Positions 40,742 to 49,861 of a stretch of DNA of 64,000 nt are shown one piece after another. The position numbers and the translations under genes are program-made. Under the pieces are notes generated by a model. That model did no database searches. It had not been told where the DNA came from and saw nothing but the letters and a program-made list of their open reading frames with translations. This stretch comes from Salinithrix halophila (GTDB taxonomy: Bacteria; Bacillota; Bacilli; Thermoactinomycetales; DSM-45169). The stretch lies in NCBI RefSeq assembly GCF_042650125.1, contig NZ_JBHSAP010000009.1, positions 186,001 through 250,000 on the forward strand, read 5' to 3'. Numbering within the stretch: the first letter of the stretch is position 1; each line of letters opens with the position of its first letter.

Positions 40742-42289
40742 ATGAATCTTACACCCTATCAAAACGAACCTTATCTGGACTATACGGCACCTGACAACAA
40801 GGAAAAAATGCGACAAGCGCTGGAAAAAGTCCGAAACCAATTAGGACAAACCTACCCGCTTTGGATCGATGGAAAAGAACTCCGAAGCGATAAGGTCGAG
40901 CAATCGGTCAACCCAGCCAGACATAAAGAAGTCATTGGCTATGTGAGCCAAGCGGATGCTTCCGCTGTCGAGAAAGCGATTCAGGCTGCTTCCTCCGCTT
41001 TCGAAACCTGGCGACACACTTCCTTTGAAGAGCGGGCCCTCTACTTGGTGAAAGCAGCGGCGATCATGCGCCGCCGCAAGCAGGAGTTGTGTGCCTGGCA
41101 AATCCTCGAATCCGGCAAGAATTGGGCAGAAGCGGACGCCGACGTCGCTGAAGCGATTGATTTTCTCGAATTTTATGCCCGTCAGGCGGTCCGCCTGGGT
41201 AAGGGTCAGAAGTTGCATCCTTATCCAGGGGAAGATAACCGCCTAGAATATCTTCCTCTGGGTGTCGGTATCGTGATCCCGCCATGGAACTTCCCCCTCG
41301 CTATCCTGGCAGGAATGACGACCTCTGCCATTGTCACAGGAAATACCGTCCTCTTAAAACCGGCTCCCCAGTCTTCGGTGATGGCAGCGAAGTTTATCGA
41401 GATCCTGCAGGAAATCCACCTTCCCCAGGGCGTTGTCAACTTCGTACCCGGCCCGCCGGAGGAAATTGGAGATCTCATGGTCGGCCACCGGGATACGCGA
41501 TTCATTTCCTTCACCGGCTCCAAGGCCACCGGTTTGCACATTGACGAGCTAGCTCACCGAAAACTGGATGGTCAGCGCTGGTTAAAGCGTGTAATTGCCG
41601 AGATGGGCGGCAAGGACGGGATCGTCGTCGATGAAACCGCAGACTTGGATGCTGCCGCAGAGGGAATTGTTAAGTCTGCTTTCGGCTTTCAGGGGCAGAA
41701 GTGCTCTGCCGGCTCCCGGGCCATCATTCATGAAAAAATCTACGACGAATTGGTCAAAAAAGTGCTGGAAGAAACGAAGGCCCTCAAGATGGGAGCTCCG
41801 GCAGACAATTATCCAGTCGGTCCCGTCATCGATAGGAAAGCCTTTGACAAGGTGACCGGTTACATCGAAATCGGCAATCAGGAAAATACGCTTCTCCTAG
41901 GCGGTCATGCCGATGATTCCGAGGGTTATTACATCCAGCCCACCATCTTTGGCGACTGCACCCGGGAATCGCAGATCATGAAAGAGGAAATTTTCGGCCC
42001 TGTTCTCTCCCTTTGCAAAGTGTCCAGCTTTGAAGAGGGGATCGACGTATACAATGATACCGAATACGGCCTCACGGGCGGTGTGTTCAGCCGTGATCGC
42101 TCCCGCTTGGAATATGCCCGTAAACACATGATGTGCGGTAACTTGTATCTCAATCGTAAATGCACGGGAGCCCTCGTCGGCGTACAACCCTTTGGCGGAT
42201 TCAACATGTCCGGTACAGATTCTAAGGCAGGTGGTGAGGATTACCTGCTTAACTTTGTACAAGCGAAAGTGGTCACAGAGGCATTTTGA
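40742..42289 (+). CDS. rocA: L-glutamate gamma-semialdehyde (P5C) dehydrogenase
   Basis: The 515-residue NAD-dependent aldehyde dehydrogenase oxidises glutamate semialdehyde (open P5C) to glutamate, the second step of proline and arginine use. The catalytic Cys321 lies in FQGQKCSAGSR, Glu287 in AEMGGKD, and the NAD site in FISFTGSKATG. The N-terminal NEPYLDYTAPDN segment is typical of the RocA/PutC group. ATG 40742 has AAGGAGG upstream. Context favours proline over arginine catabolism; putC is an equally valid name. Confidence 0.93.
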   Translation: MNLTPYQNEPYLDYTAPDNKEKMRQALEKVRNQLGQTYPLWIDGKELRSDKVEQSVNPARHKEVIGYVSQADASAVEKAIQAASSAFETWRHTSFEERALYLVKAAAIMRRRKQELCAWQILESGKNWAEADADVAEAIDFLEFYARQAVRLGKGQKLHPYPGEDNRLEYLPLGVGIVIPPWNFPLAILAGMTTSAIVTGNTVLLKPAPQSSVMAAKFIEILQEIHLPQGVVNFVPGPPEEIGDLMVGHRDTRFISFTGSKATGLHIDELAHRKLDGQRWLKRVIAEMGGKDGIVVDETADLDAAAEGIVKSAFGFQGQKCSAGSRAIIHEKIYDELVKKVLEETKALKMGAPADNYPVGPVIDRKAFDKVTGYIEIGNQENTLLLGGHADDSEGYYIQPTIFGDCTRESQIMKEEIFGPVLSLCKVSSFEEGIDVYNDTEYGLTGGVFSRDRSRLEYARKHMMCGNLYLNRKCTGALVGVQPFGGFNMSGTDSKAGGEDYLLNFVQAKVVTEAF

Positions 42290-42354
42290 GGGATTCCTTC
42301 AAAGGGGGCCATCCGTACGATAGGGGATATGGCTTATCATAGAAATAAGCGGTA

Positions 42355-42375
42355 CGGTCCTTTAAAAAAGGACCG
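42355..42375 (+). terminator. Weak terminator or mRNA-stabilising hairpin after P5C dehydrogenase
   Basis: CGGTCCTTT/AAAGGACCG with a three-base loop; the following sequence has only GCTTTCTT, so full termination is uncertain and readthrough into putP is possible. Confidence 0.5.
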
Positions 42376-42541
42376 GAGCTTTCTTGACTCCATTCGCAAT
42401 TTCATGCTTACTTGAAGTACGCATACGGGATTATGATCGAGGCCGTCGGGACGAACATTCCGGCGGCCCGACCATGATCACCAAAACAACGTGCGTTCCC
42501 GGCACGAAAGAGCCCTTTGGTTATAGAAAGGAGAAGATAGC

Positions 42542-44008
42542 ATGGAATATGGCGTTATCCTATCCATTATCGGATACTTACTTCTTATGCTCGCGATTGG
42601 TTATTTCGCCTATAAAAAAACATCGGATCTCTCTGATTATATGCTTGGAGGACGAAACCTCGGCCCTGCGGTAACCGCTTTGAGCGCAGGGGCATCCGAT
42701 ATGAGCGGCTGGCTGTTGATGGGACTTCCGGGTGCGATGTACGCTACAGGATTGAGCAGCGGTTGGATTGTCATCGGACTGACAGCGGGTGCTTATCTCA
42801 ATTGGCTGTTTGTCGCTCCCCGGCTGCGGACGTATACGGAAGTTGCCAACAATTCGATCACCATTCCCGATTATTTTGAAAACCGATTCAAGGATGGGTC
42901 CAGGCTCCTTCGAATTGTTTCCGCTCTCGTCATCTTTATCTTCTTTACCTTTTATACCTCATCGGGGATGGTTTCCGGTGGAGAGCTATTCAAGAGCTCC
43001 TTTGGCATGGATTATCTGTGGGGGGTATGGGTGACAGCCGGCGTTGTCGTCCTGTATACCCTATTCGGAGGATTTTTGGCCGTCAGTTGGACAGATTTCG
43101 TACAGGGAACCATTATGTTCATTGCGTTGATTCTCGTTCCTATTGTGGTCATTACACAAACCGGGGGACTCGGTTCGACTTTCGATGAAATCCACTCGAT
43201 CGACCCCGCTTTGTTGGACGTGTTTAAAGGGACGAGTATCATCGGTATCTTTTCCCTTTTAGCCTGGGGTCTGGGATATTTCGGTCAGCCGCACGTCATC
43301 GTCCGATTTATGGCCATCGGTTCAGTGAAGGAGATGAAAAAAGCCCGTCGCATCGGGATGGGGTGGATGATTTTTTCCATCGTGGGTGCCATGTTCACCG
43401 GCTTGGTCGGGATCGCCTATTTCAACCAGTCCCAAATGACTTTGGATAATCCGGAAACGGTTTTCATCGTATTGTCGCAAGTATTGTTTCATCCTCTTAT
43501 CACCGGCTTCCTCCTTGCTGCCATTCTGGCGGCTATCATGAGCACCATTTCGTCACAGCTGCTGGTGACCGCCAGTGCCTTAACGGAGGATTTTTACAAA
43601 TCGTTTTTCCGCCGTTCTGCCACCCAGAAAGAGCTGGTTTTAGTGGGCCGCCTTTCTTTATTGGGCGTATCCATCATCGCCCTCTACCTGGCGCTAAACC
43701 CGAGCGAAACCATTTTGAACCTGGTCGGTTACGCCTGGGCAGGATTTGGTTCTGCCTTCGGCCCGGTCGTCCTGCTTAGCCTGTACTGGAAGCGTATGAA
43801 CAAATGGGGGGCACTGGCAGGGATGCTCACTGGGGCATTGACCGTGATCGTGTGGGAGCAAATCAAAGCCTTTGAAAACATCTATGAGATGATCCCCGGG
43901 TTCATCGCCTGTACCATCGCTATCATTGTCATCAGCCTGATAACCCCTCGTCCGGAACCAAAAGTGGAAGCCGAATTTGACGAATCGGTCAAGCAAACCA
44001 CCGTATAG
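42542..44008 (+). CDS. putP: Sodium/proline symporter
   Basis: The 488-residue SSS family transporter has about 13 spans. The start EYGVILSIIGYLLLMLAIGYFAY, SDYMLGGRNLGPAVTALSAGASDMSGWLLMG split over spans 1-2, and WGLGYFGQPHVIVRFMA are typical of PutP/OpuE. It imports proline with sodium, supplying the enzymes encoded just upstream. ATG 42542 has AAAGGAGAAG. A GGCACG motif at about 42503 suggests a -24 element, but -12 is off by one base, so its promoter is unsure. Confidence 0.92.
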   Translation: MEYGVILSIIGYLLLMLAIGYFAYKKTSDLSDYMLGGRNLGPAVTALSAGASDMSGWLLMGLPGAMYATGLSSGWIVIGLTAGAYLNWLFVAPRLRTYTEVANNSITIPDYFENRFKDGSRLLRIVSALVIFIFFTFYTSSGMVSGGELFKSSFGMDYLWGVWVTAGVVVLYTLFGGFLAVSWTDFVQGTIMFIALILVPIVVITQTGGLGSTFDEIHSIDPALLDVFKGTSIIGIFSLLAWGLGYFGQPHVIVRFMAIGSVKEMKKARRIGMGWMIFSIVGAMFTGLVGIAYFNQSQMTLDNPETVFIVLSQVLFHPLITGFLLAAILAAIMSTISSQLLVTASALTEDFYKSFFRRSATQKELVLVGRLSLLGVSIIALYLALNPSETILNLVGYAWAGFGSAFGPVVLLSLYWKRMNKWGALAGMLTGALTVIVWEQIKAFENIYEMIPGFIACTIAIIVISLITPRPEPKVEAEFDESVKQTTV

Positions 44009-44041
44009 AATCCTTGGTGTTTAACCGATCCGAGCAAAGAA

Positions 44042-44076
44042 AAAGCCCCTCCTCTTTTTATGGGAGGGGCTTTTTT
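44042..44076 (+). terminator. Terminator of putP
   Basis: AAAGCCCCTCC/GGAGGGGCTTT stem followed by TTTG; an A run on the other side makes it bidirectional. Confidence 0.9.
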
Positions 44077-44130
44077 GTATCCGCTTTCACTCAAAGGCTA
44101 TCGTTCATGCATCAACGGGTAGCCATGGTT

Positions 44131-45834
44131 TTACCCTGCATTCGCCCCCAATTGCTCTTTCACTACTTCGGGTCGAAGGAGGTCAGGGAAAGCTTCGATT
44201 TGCTCCTTAGCTGATTCCGAGAGACGGTGATAACAGGTTTCTCGGAGGATGTCCCATTTCATCTTATCCACTGCTCTTTCTACTTTCTTTTGATGAAAAA
44301 GGATCGCCCGTGGATTTTGATCCTTTATGGCTTTTTCCAGCTTTCTTAAGTGGCATTCAATCGTGCTTAATCGCCATGTCAACCTTCGATAAGTCCATTT
44401 GCTCATTTCGCCTTCACCGTACAATCGGGTCAGTAGCGACTGAAAATCCTTCGCTCGCTCCAGACGAGAGAACGGCAACGGACGATAACCCGCACGCTCC
44501 GCTTCTTCTTCGTCATTGAAAAACACACGATTTTCATCGGGGACGGAGGCCCATTCCCGTGCTGGTACCACATATCGGGTTCTGAAATCACCGACAGGAC
44601 GGTACAACTCGCTCCCCCGCTCTCTCGCCCGGAAAACAAAGGGTAGCTCCAGCAAGGGCTTTTCTCGGTTCCAAATCCCAAGCCCTTTTTCCTTCGCTTC
44701 CTTCAACGCTTGAGAATACGCCTTCACTGTATTCCCTTGAAAAGGCCAGATAAAATACGTGGAGGCAGCCCCTTTTCTCACCATCTCCATATTGGTGTTT
44801 AACTCATCCTTGTCGCGGATTACTTCTGCCAATATACGGCCATAACCATCCAGGGCTTCTTCCCCTATCCTCAACTTAACTTTATCTCCCGACGACAGGA
44901 GTTGACCCAAATGTTCCTTCGCTCTTAATCCATGATCCAACTGATTTTGGTCTCGCTCATCCTTCACTTTGTGGTAGGTTTCAGGTGTATCCATATTTAA
45001 AAAGCGGACCGTGGAGGTTCCTAAAACCGGATTCGCCAAGTGAATCGTATCCCCGTCCACCACACGCTCCACGACAGCTGCCACTTCTTTTCCTTCTCCG
45101 ATCGGCTTCTCCTTTTGCACCTTGGACAACCGGATATCCCGCTCAGAACGGGGAAGGATCTGATAGGTATTTCCATATTGGCTGGAGATGCCTGTCACGT
45201 GAATCCATCGGTTGGATTGAATGTTACCTAGATCGATGCCGGTGCTTTCCCAAACCCGTACGGTAACCACCCGCAGATTTTCATCGATCAGGATCAGGTT
45301 TGCTCCCCCGTTTATGTATTCCGGCACTCGAAGCATATACCCTTCTAAGGTCACCAGTTTCCCTTCCAAAGCTTCGGCAGTCGAGGGTTCGGTGTAGTCC
45401 GATAGGTTCACGGGTTCAGCCTCGACCGAACCGCCCCTATTTAGGACTTCAACATCTTCCACCATGATTTGGGTAACTTTGCGATACTCCCCGACTTTCC
45501 CTGTGACACGAACCCGATCCCCTTCGCGAAGCGAAGGGTACCGCTCAGCCTGGTGACTGAATAACTGGATCCCTGCCTCCTCGTCCTGTATGTATACCGA
45601 GAGTTTGCCCGGTTGCAGGAGACCATTGTCCACATTGACGACTCCTTCTGTCGTCACGTTCTTTCCGATCAGAGAACGGGCTTCCTTGATGGAGACCGCA
45701 CCGGATTCTGTCGCTTCCGCAACAGTAATCGCCGTGTTTCCCTTTTCAGCTCCGGCTACAGGGGCGAATATACCCGTGACACCCATCAAGAGGATCAACA
45801 TAACAACCGTTCGCTTCCACATGGCATAACTCAT
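44131..45834 (-). CDS. Secreted thermonuclease-type nuclease with OB-fold domains
   Basis: The 567-residue exported protein has a signal peptide (RTVVMLILLMGVTGIFAPVAGA). Two OB-fold-like domains follow (about 45-130 and 140-235: EGVVNVDNGLLQPG..., VRVTGKVGEYRKV, ITGISSQYGNTY). An SNase domain (about 250-390) keeps the catalytic residues in VVDGDTIHL, VRFLNMDTPE and DGYGRILAEV. Near 440-460, FNDEEEAERAGYRPL recalls the Ada-like metal-binding domain of other exported nucleases but lacks its cysteines. A helical C-terminus resembles a binding domain. ATG 45834 has AAGGAGGG. It should degrade DNA or RNA outside the cell. Confidence 0.85.
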   Translation of the reverse strand: MSYAMWKRTVVMLILLMGVTGIFAPVAGAEKGNTAITVAEATESGAVSIKEARSLIGKNVTTEGVVNVDNGLLQPGKLSVYIQDEEAGIQLFSHQAERYPSLREGDRVRVTGKVGEYRKVTQIMVEDVEVLNRGGSVEAEPVNLSDYTEPSTAEALEGKLVTLEGYMLRVPEYINGGANLILIDENLRVVTVRVWESTGIDLGNIQSNRWIHVTGISSQYGNTYQILPRSERDIRLSKVQKEKPIGEGKEVAAVVERVVDGDTIHLANPVLGTSTVRFLNMDTPETYHKVKDERDQNQLDHGLRAKEHLGQLLSSGDKVKLRIGEEALDGYGRILAEVIRDKDELNTNMEMVRKGAASTYFIWPFQGNTVKAYSQALKEAKEKGLGIWNREKPLLELPFVFRARERGSELYRPVGDFRTRYVVPAREWASVPDENRVFFNDEEEAERAGYRPLPFSRLERAKDFQSLLTRLYGEGEMSKWTYRRLTWRLSTIECHLRKLEKAIKDQNPRAILFHQKKVERAVDKMKWDILRETCYHRLSESAKEQIEAFPDLLRPEVVKEQLGANAG

Positions 45835-45968
45835 TTGTATAACCCTCCTTTTTTATCGAACAACAGATTTCAGATAGGACACTAAGCTATCATACACCTT
45901 TTTTCATTCGATGACTTATAAATTTTTGTAGAACTTATGTTTAAATTTAATCAGTTGAAATGAAAAAT

Positions 45969-46002
45969 GACAGATCCTCCTTTTGCGTAGAGGAAATCTG
46001 CC
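45969..46002 (-). terminator. Terminator of the amidase gene
   Basis: GGCAGATTTCCTC/GGAGGATCTGTC imperfect stem with ATTTTTC tail on the minus strand. Confidence 0.65.
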
Positions 46003-46024
46003 ATCCTGTTCATCCACCGAAATA

Positions 46025-46774
46025 TTACGTTTTTCGAACACGTTCGTAGGTAATGGTGACTTCAGTTTCATTGCTTGTCAGTCCCGCCTTAGCAGCATAA
46101 TATCCCGATTGTAAGGCGTTCATTGGGTAGTCGAAAAAGCCGACCATTTCTCCGTTTTTGTATACATGCCAATAATCCGGAACGGGCTCGTTCTCCGGCA
46201 CCGTCGTCCCCTTATGCTGAAGATTGTAGGCTTTTGCAATCCCTCGAGAATATGCTTGCGCCAATCGCCGCAGAAATTCTATATCCTTCAGGAGCGCATT
46301 TTCTTCCGGATTGGTAATGAATAGATTCTCAAACAGAATGGCAGACATATGGGTATAGCGAAGAACATAAAATCCCGCTTCTTTTTTCCCCCGATCACGA
46401 ATGCCGGCGTCATCGAGGAAATCCATGACAGATCCATGGATGATATCCTGCTTCCGAGCGGCGTTGGTCATATTCTTCCTCGCTCCGTATACCACATAGG
46501 ACTCGAAGCCCTCGGCGGACTTATTGCTGAAACTGTTTGTATGCAAGGAAATAAACAGGTTCGCACCGGAAGCGTTCGCAATCTCGCATCGCTGGTCCAG
46601 ACTAAGGTAACGGTCATCCCAACGGGTCAGACTCACTTTAACCCCTTCGTAATGTCCCAACTCTTCATTGATCATTTTGGAAAGTTTCAGGGTCACGTTT
46701 TTTTCCTCGATACCGTAACCAGAGGCACCAGGATCGTAACCACCGTGACCAGGGTCGACCATGATATACACCAC
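46025..46774 (-). CDS. N-acetylmuramoyl-L-alanine amidase (Amidase_3)
   Basis: The 249-residue protein has an Amidase_3 domain: VDPGHGGYDPGASG with the first zinc His, Glu in GIEEKNVTLKL, SLHTNSF with the third ligand and ILFENLFITNPEE for the catalytic Glu. It cleaves the MurNAc-L-Ala bond of peptidoglycan. The C-terminal WHVYKNGEMVGFFDYPMNA...SGYYAAKAG segment is a short repeat-like domain I do not recognise. No signal peptide is present, as in CwlC-type mother-cell lytic amidases. GTG 46774 follows TGAGGTGAGGG. Confidence 0.87.
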   Translation of the reverse strand: MVYIMVDPGHGGYDPGASGYGIEEKNVTLKLSKMINEELGHYEGVKVSLTRWDDRYLSLDQRCEIANASGANLFISLHTNSFSNKSAEGFESYVVYGARKNMTNAARKQDIIHGSVMDFLDDAGIRDRGKKEAGFYVLRYTHMSAILFENLFITNPEENALLKDIEFLRRLAQAYSRGIAKAYNLQHKGTTVPENEPVPDYWHVYKNGEMVGFFDYPMNALQSGYYAAKAGLTSNETEVTITYERVRKT

Positions 46775-46868
46775 TGGCCCTCACCTCATTCATAGGATAC
46801 CTTTACTATACCTCACTAAACAGAAAATTTCAACTATTTTTTCAATTAATAGGAAATCGACAAGCCTC

Positions 46869-46898
46869 CCCGGCGTCACCCAACACCGGGTATTTTTT
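46869..46898 (+). terminator. Orphan terminator upstream of tRNA-Gln
   Basis: CCCGG/CCGGG stem, extended by internal pairs, followed by TATTTTTTG. No plus-strand gene lies between putP (44 kb) and this site; a short transcript starting in 46775-46860 is implied. Confidence 0.6.
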
Positions 46899-46978
46899 GT
46901 CCTCCCTGTATAAATCCCATTTTTTCTGCACATCTTAAATTTGCCGGCACCCATTTGCCGGAAAACTGATAGAAAAGA

Positions 46979-47053
46979 TGGGGAGTAGCCAAGTGGTAAG
47001 GCAACGGACTTTGACTCCGTGATTCGCAGGTTCGATCCCTGCCTCCTCAGCCA
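46979..47053 (+). tRNA. tRNA-Gln (TTG anticodon)
   Basis: A 75-nt cloverleaf with CCA: acceptor TGGGGAG/CTCCTCA, anticodon stem ACGGA/TCCGT around CTTTGAC (anticodon TTG), T arm CAGGTTCGATCCCTG. It is transcribed alone. ATTTGCCGG occurs twice upstream (46939 and 46953). Confidence 0.95.
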
Positions 47054-47057
47054 GGAA

Positions 47058-47085
47058 AACCTTGGATGAATTCCAAGGTTTTTTC
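47058..47085 (+). terminator. Terminator of tRNA-Gln
   Basis: AACCTTGG/CCAAGGTT perfect stem with a seven-base loop and TTTTC tail. Confidence 0.88.
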
Positions 47086-47177
47086 ACGTTTTTTTAACGT
47101 AAATAGGCTCGACGAAAGCCTTCCAATGAATTAAGATAGTAAGGTAGCTTGGAGTAGATTGGTGGTGAAAAACAACA

Positions 47178-48002
47178 ATGACGATTCTGACAATCGCCGT
47201 CATCGCCGCACTCACAATCATCTGGGCAGTCGCCCGTTTTAATACGTTCCGCCCGCTCATCAAACGAGTCAACATAGAAATCTCCCATCCAATGGACCAC
47301 AACGGACTGCGTATCTTGCATTTGTCCGACCTTCATATGGAAAAACTCTCGATCAGTCCGGAATCTCTCCTGGAACGCATTAAAGGGGAGCCCATCGACT
47401 TGATCGCACTCACCGGGGACTACTTGGACACGGCCCCCATGCGGGCCCGTTTCCTGGAATACCTGGAGAAGATCCAGACACTTAACCCTCGCTATGGAAC
47501 CTATGCTGTCTTTGGCAACCACGACTACTGCATCGCAGACCACTTGCCTGCTCTACAGAAAGAAATGGAGAAACGCGGCTGTATCGTTCTGAAAAACGAA
47601 CACCGCAGCATCGAGTTAGGTAACCGAAAGCTGAACATCATCGGCATCGATGACTACTACACCCGTCGCAGTGATGTGGATCAAGCTTACCAAGGTGTTG
47701 AAGAAGGAATAAACCTGGTTCTCACCCATGATCCCAACATTGTGCTGGATATGGGTTACCACTTTGATTACCTGCTGTCCGGTCATTTTCACGGCGGGCA
47801 GATCCACTGGCCGAAGCCCTACCATCTGAAAAAAATGGGGAAACTACCCCATTTGAACATGATCAGTGGGCTCCATTATCATGAACAACGTGCGTTCTAC
47901 ATTAGTGATGGCCTGGGACAGACAGGAATTAATCTCCGTCTGCGTTGCCGTCCGGAAATCACCCTCCACAGTCTGGGGGGCGGCGTTTCCATCGATGGGT
48001 AA
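47178..48002 (+). CDS. Metallophosphoesterase (YkoQ/YkuE type)
   Basis: The 274-residue protein has one N-terminal span (ILTIAVIAALTIIWAVARF) and a calcineurin-like phosphoesterase domain: LHLSDLHME (Asp, His), LTGDYLD, VFGNHDY, LTHDP and LSGHFHGGQ. The two-metal site is complete, so it hydrolyses a phosphomono- or diester at the membrane. The opposite strand carries ykoN- and ykoP-like genes, which in B. subtilis adjoin ykoQ; that supports a YkoQ assignment. ATG 47178 has a GGTGGTG site. Confidence 0.83.
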   Translation: MTILTIAVIAALTIIWAVARFNTFRPLIKRVNIEISHPMDHNGLRILHLSDLHMEKLSISPESLLERIKGEPIDLIALTGDYLDTAPMRARFLEYLEKIQTLNPRYGTYAVFGNHDYCIADHLPALQKEMEKRGCIVLKNEHRSIELGNRKLNIIGIDDYYTRRSDVDQAYQGVEEGINLVLTHDPNIVLDMGYHFDYLLSGHFHGGQIHWPKPYHLKKMGKLPHLNMISGLHYHEQRAFYISDGLGQTGINLRLRCRPEITLHSLGGGVSIDG

Positions 48003-48011
48003 AAGCAAGGA

Positions 48012-48043
48012 AAACCGACCGCCGCTGGTGGTCGGTTTTTTTA
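48012..48043. terminator. Terminator between ykoQ-like and ykoN-like genes
   Basis: AAAACCGACC/GGTCGGTTTT perfect stem with a nine-base loop, T run on both strands. Confidence 0.85.
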
Positions 48044-48047
48044 TCCT

Positions 48048-49160
48048 TCACATGTGCTGCAGGATGATCTTGACAGCATCTCGTGCTGAATGGGGTTTCC
48101 CTAACTGCCGTGCTCGTAGGCTCATCTCTTCCCACCGCTTGGGTGCTTGCATCAAGGGATGGATATGCTGAGGGATCGCGCCGGGACAATCCTGGCGTAA
48201 AGCCACCCGTTGTTGTATAAGAAAACGGCTGTTTCGCTCTTCTTGTCCTGGAATAGGACGGCAAATCAACATCGGTAACCCGGCAGCGAGGCATTCAGAA
48301 CTGGTTAGCCCACCGGGCTTGGTGACGATCAAATCAGCCGCTCCCATCCAGTCGGCCATCCCGTGGACATATCCAAAAAGATGGATGTTCTCCGACTCCC
48401 CGAAGCGTGCTGTCAGACGCTCGAGGAGGCTCTTGTTTTTACCCGTAATCACCAATAATTGGGATTCCGGCATATCTGCTTGGAATTGGGTGATAGCTCG
48501 TTCCAATGGTCCAAGGCCCACCCCGCCTCCCATCAACATGATCGTAAATGGATCGGGTTTGATCCCCTTCTGTTCCCGTACCTCTTCCTTGGAAGGGCGA
48601 TCCTTGGCGAAATCCGGGTCGATTGGGATCCCCGTCCGATAGATCCGTTCCAAAGGAACACCGTATTTTTGATGGAGCTTTTCTTCTACGTTCTGATGGG
48701 CTACCAGATAGAAATCCACCGCAGGATGAACCCAGAAGCCGTTGACGTCAAAATCAGTGATCGAGGCTCCCAGACGAAACGGATGGGTAAGCTTCTCTTT
48801 CACCAGCCCAGCCGCCCCCAAACAAAAAGCATGAGTACAAATCACTACTTGCGGCTGAATCTGTTCCAGATAATCTTGTAGTTTCCGGGAGATAACTTTA
48901 CTTAAATGATCTCGTAAAGCTTCACTAATCTCCTCTTCTCGGCTGTAAGCTGCCCCCCACAAACCAGGGGCATACTGGAGCGTGTTTAGATAAACCTTGC
49001 GTACGACTCCTTCCAGTTGACGACTGAAATGGGGAAGTCCACAAGAGATATCAACCGCCACACTGGGAGCTTCATGATCCAAGGCTTTAGCAAGCGCCTG
49101 AGCCGCGCGAAAATGCCCGTTTCCGCCAATCGTTTCAGTTAAAATCAGGACTTTTTCCAT
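48048..49160 (-). CDS. MGDG-synthase-type glycosyltransferase (YkoN-like)
   Basis: The 370-residue protein has a GT28-like N-terminal MGDG-synthase domain (VLILTETIGGNGHFRAAQALAKAL) and the donor-binding C-terminal region (MLMGGGVGLGPLERAI, LLVITGKNKSL, HGMADWMGAADLIVTKPGGLTSSECLAAGLPMLI). It transfers a sugar to a lipid acceptor at the membrane; UgtP makes glucolipids in Bacillus, but this one is nearer to YkoN by neighbours. ATG 49160 is likely; the extension to 49181 adds a weak TTG start. The start overlaps the ykoP-like gene by 16 bp. Confidence 0.8.
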   Translation of the reverse strand: MEKVLILTETIGGNGHFRAAQALAKALDHEAPSVAVDISCGLPHFSRQLEGVVRKVYLNTLQYAPGLWGAAYSREEEISEALRDHLSKVISRKLQDYLEQIQPQVVICTHAFCLGAAGLVKEKLTHPFRLGASITDFDVNGFWVHPAVDFYLVAHQNVEEKLHQKYGVPLERIYRTGIPIDPDFAKDRPSKEEVREQKGIKPDPFTIMLMGGGVGLGPLERAITQFQADMPESQLLVITGKNKSLLERLTARFGESENIHLFGYVHGMADWMGAADLIVTKPGGLTSSECLAAGLPMLICRPIPGQEERNSRFLIQQRVALRQDCPGAIPQHIHPLMQAPKRWEEMSLRARQLGKPHSARDAVKIILQHM

Positions 49161-49744
49161 GTCGAAGACCCCGCATTGCAAAGCTTTTCTAGTTGATCAC
49201 GTGTAAGAAAAACCCTTTTCGGAGCCGGGAAATGTTTCTCTTTCCAGGATCCCCGCCAGCGACCCGGGCTGCACATGCGGACAATCCACCGGAAGTAAAA
49301 AAATTTGAATCGCCGGATACGGGGATCTTCGATCTCCTTAATCACGAAACCGAGACGTTCTGCTCCCCGGTGCAATAGGGTCGTCCCCATCAGCACTCGA
49401 ATCATAGCCGAGTGGGGGTGTTCATTCAGGTAACTGGCGAGAGCCGGCAAGGATTTGTGGGTTTCCCGCAACACCAGCCGAGCCATACCCACCTCCCCGT
49501 CTACTCCGTCATAGACAGCTTTCTCCAATAATTGAGCGATTCGCAGATTATGAAGATGTAATTTTGCGTACCAGTCCCCCGGTTCCAGCATGATGCGATC
49601 CCCGATGATGACCGGTTTTCCCCGGTAGCGTTTTACCACGATCCGAAACAGATTCCCCTGCTGGCGATCTACGTATTGAAGGCGGCTGGCCAGACAATAC
49701 ATCCGGTCCCAGATCCGCCACGCCGTCAAAAAACCGGCGGTCAC
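49145..49744 (-). CDS. YkoP-like protein
   Basis: The 199-residue protein has the YkoP pattern: WRIWDRMYCLASRLQYVDRQQGNLFRIVVKRYRG, LEPGDWYAKLHLHN, YLNEHPHSAMIRVLMGTTLLHRGAERLGFVI and FFYFRWIVRMCSPG near the end. Its function is unknown; in B. subtilis it lies with ykoN. It is basic, with possible amphipathic membrane contact. GTG 49744 has AAGGGGG upstream, and its 3' end overlaps the glycosyltransferase start, so the two form an operon. Confidence 0.75.
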   Translation of the reverse strand: MTAGFLTAWRIWDRMYCLASRLQYVDRQQGNLFRIVVKRYRGKPVIIGDRIMLEPGDWYAKLHLHNLRIAQLLEKAVYDGVDGEVGMARLVLRETHKSLPALASYLNEHPHSAMIRVLMGTTLLHRGAERLGFVIKEIEDPRIRRFKFFYFRWIVRMCSPGRWRGSWKEKHFPAPKRVFLTRDQLEKLCNAGSSTWKKS

Positions 49745-49861
49745 CTTGTTTTCCCCCTTCCCTCTGACTATGCCGCCATAGTATCCGTCAAAAAGGGAAA
49801 AGGCATACAGCAGTCAACTCACCATTCCGACAGGAAAATCAGCTTATGCTCGACCGGTTTC

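Noticed and set aside
42500..42520. Sigma-54 promoter for putP (CGGCACG with AGCCC downstream)
   Set aside because: The -24-like part is present but the GC at -12 is off by one base and TT is missing; not strong enough to call.
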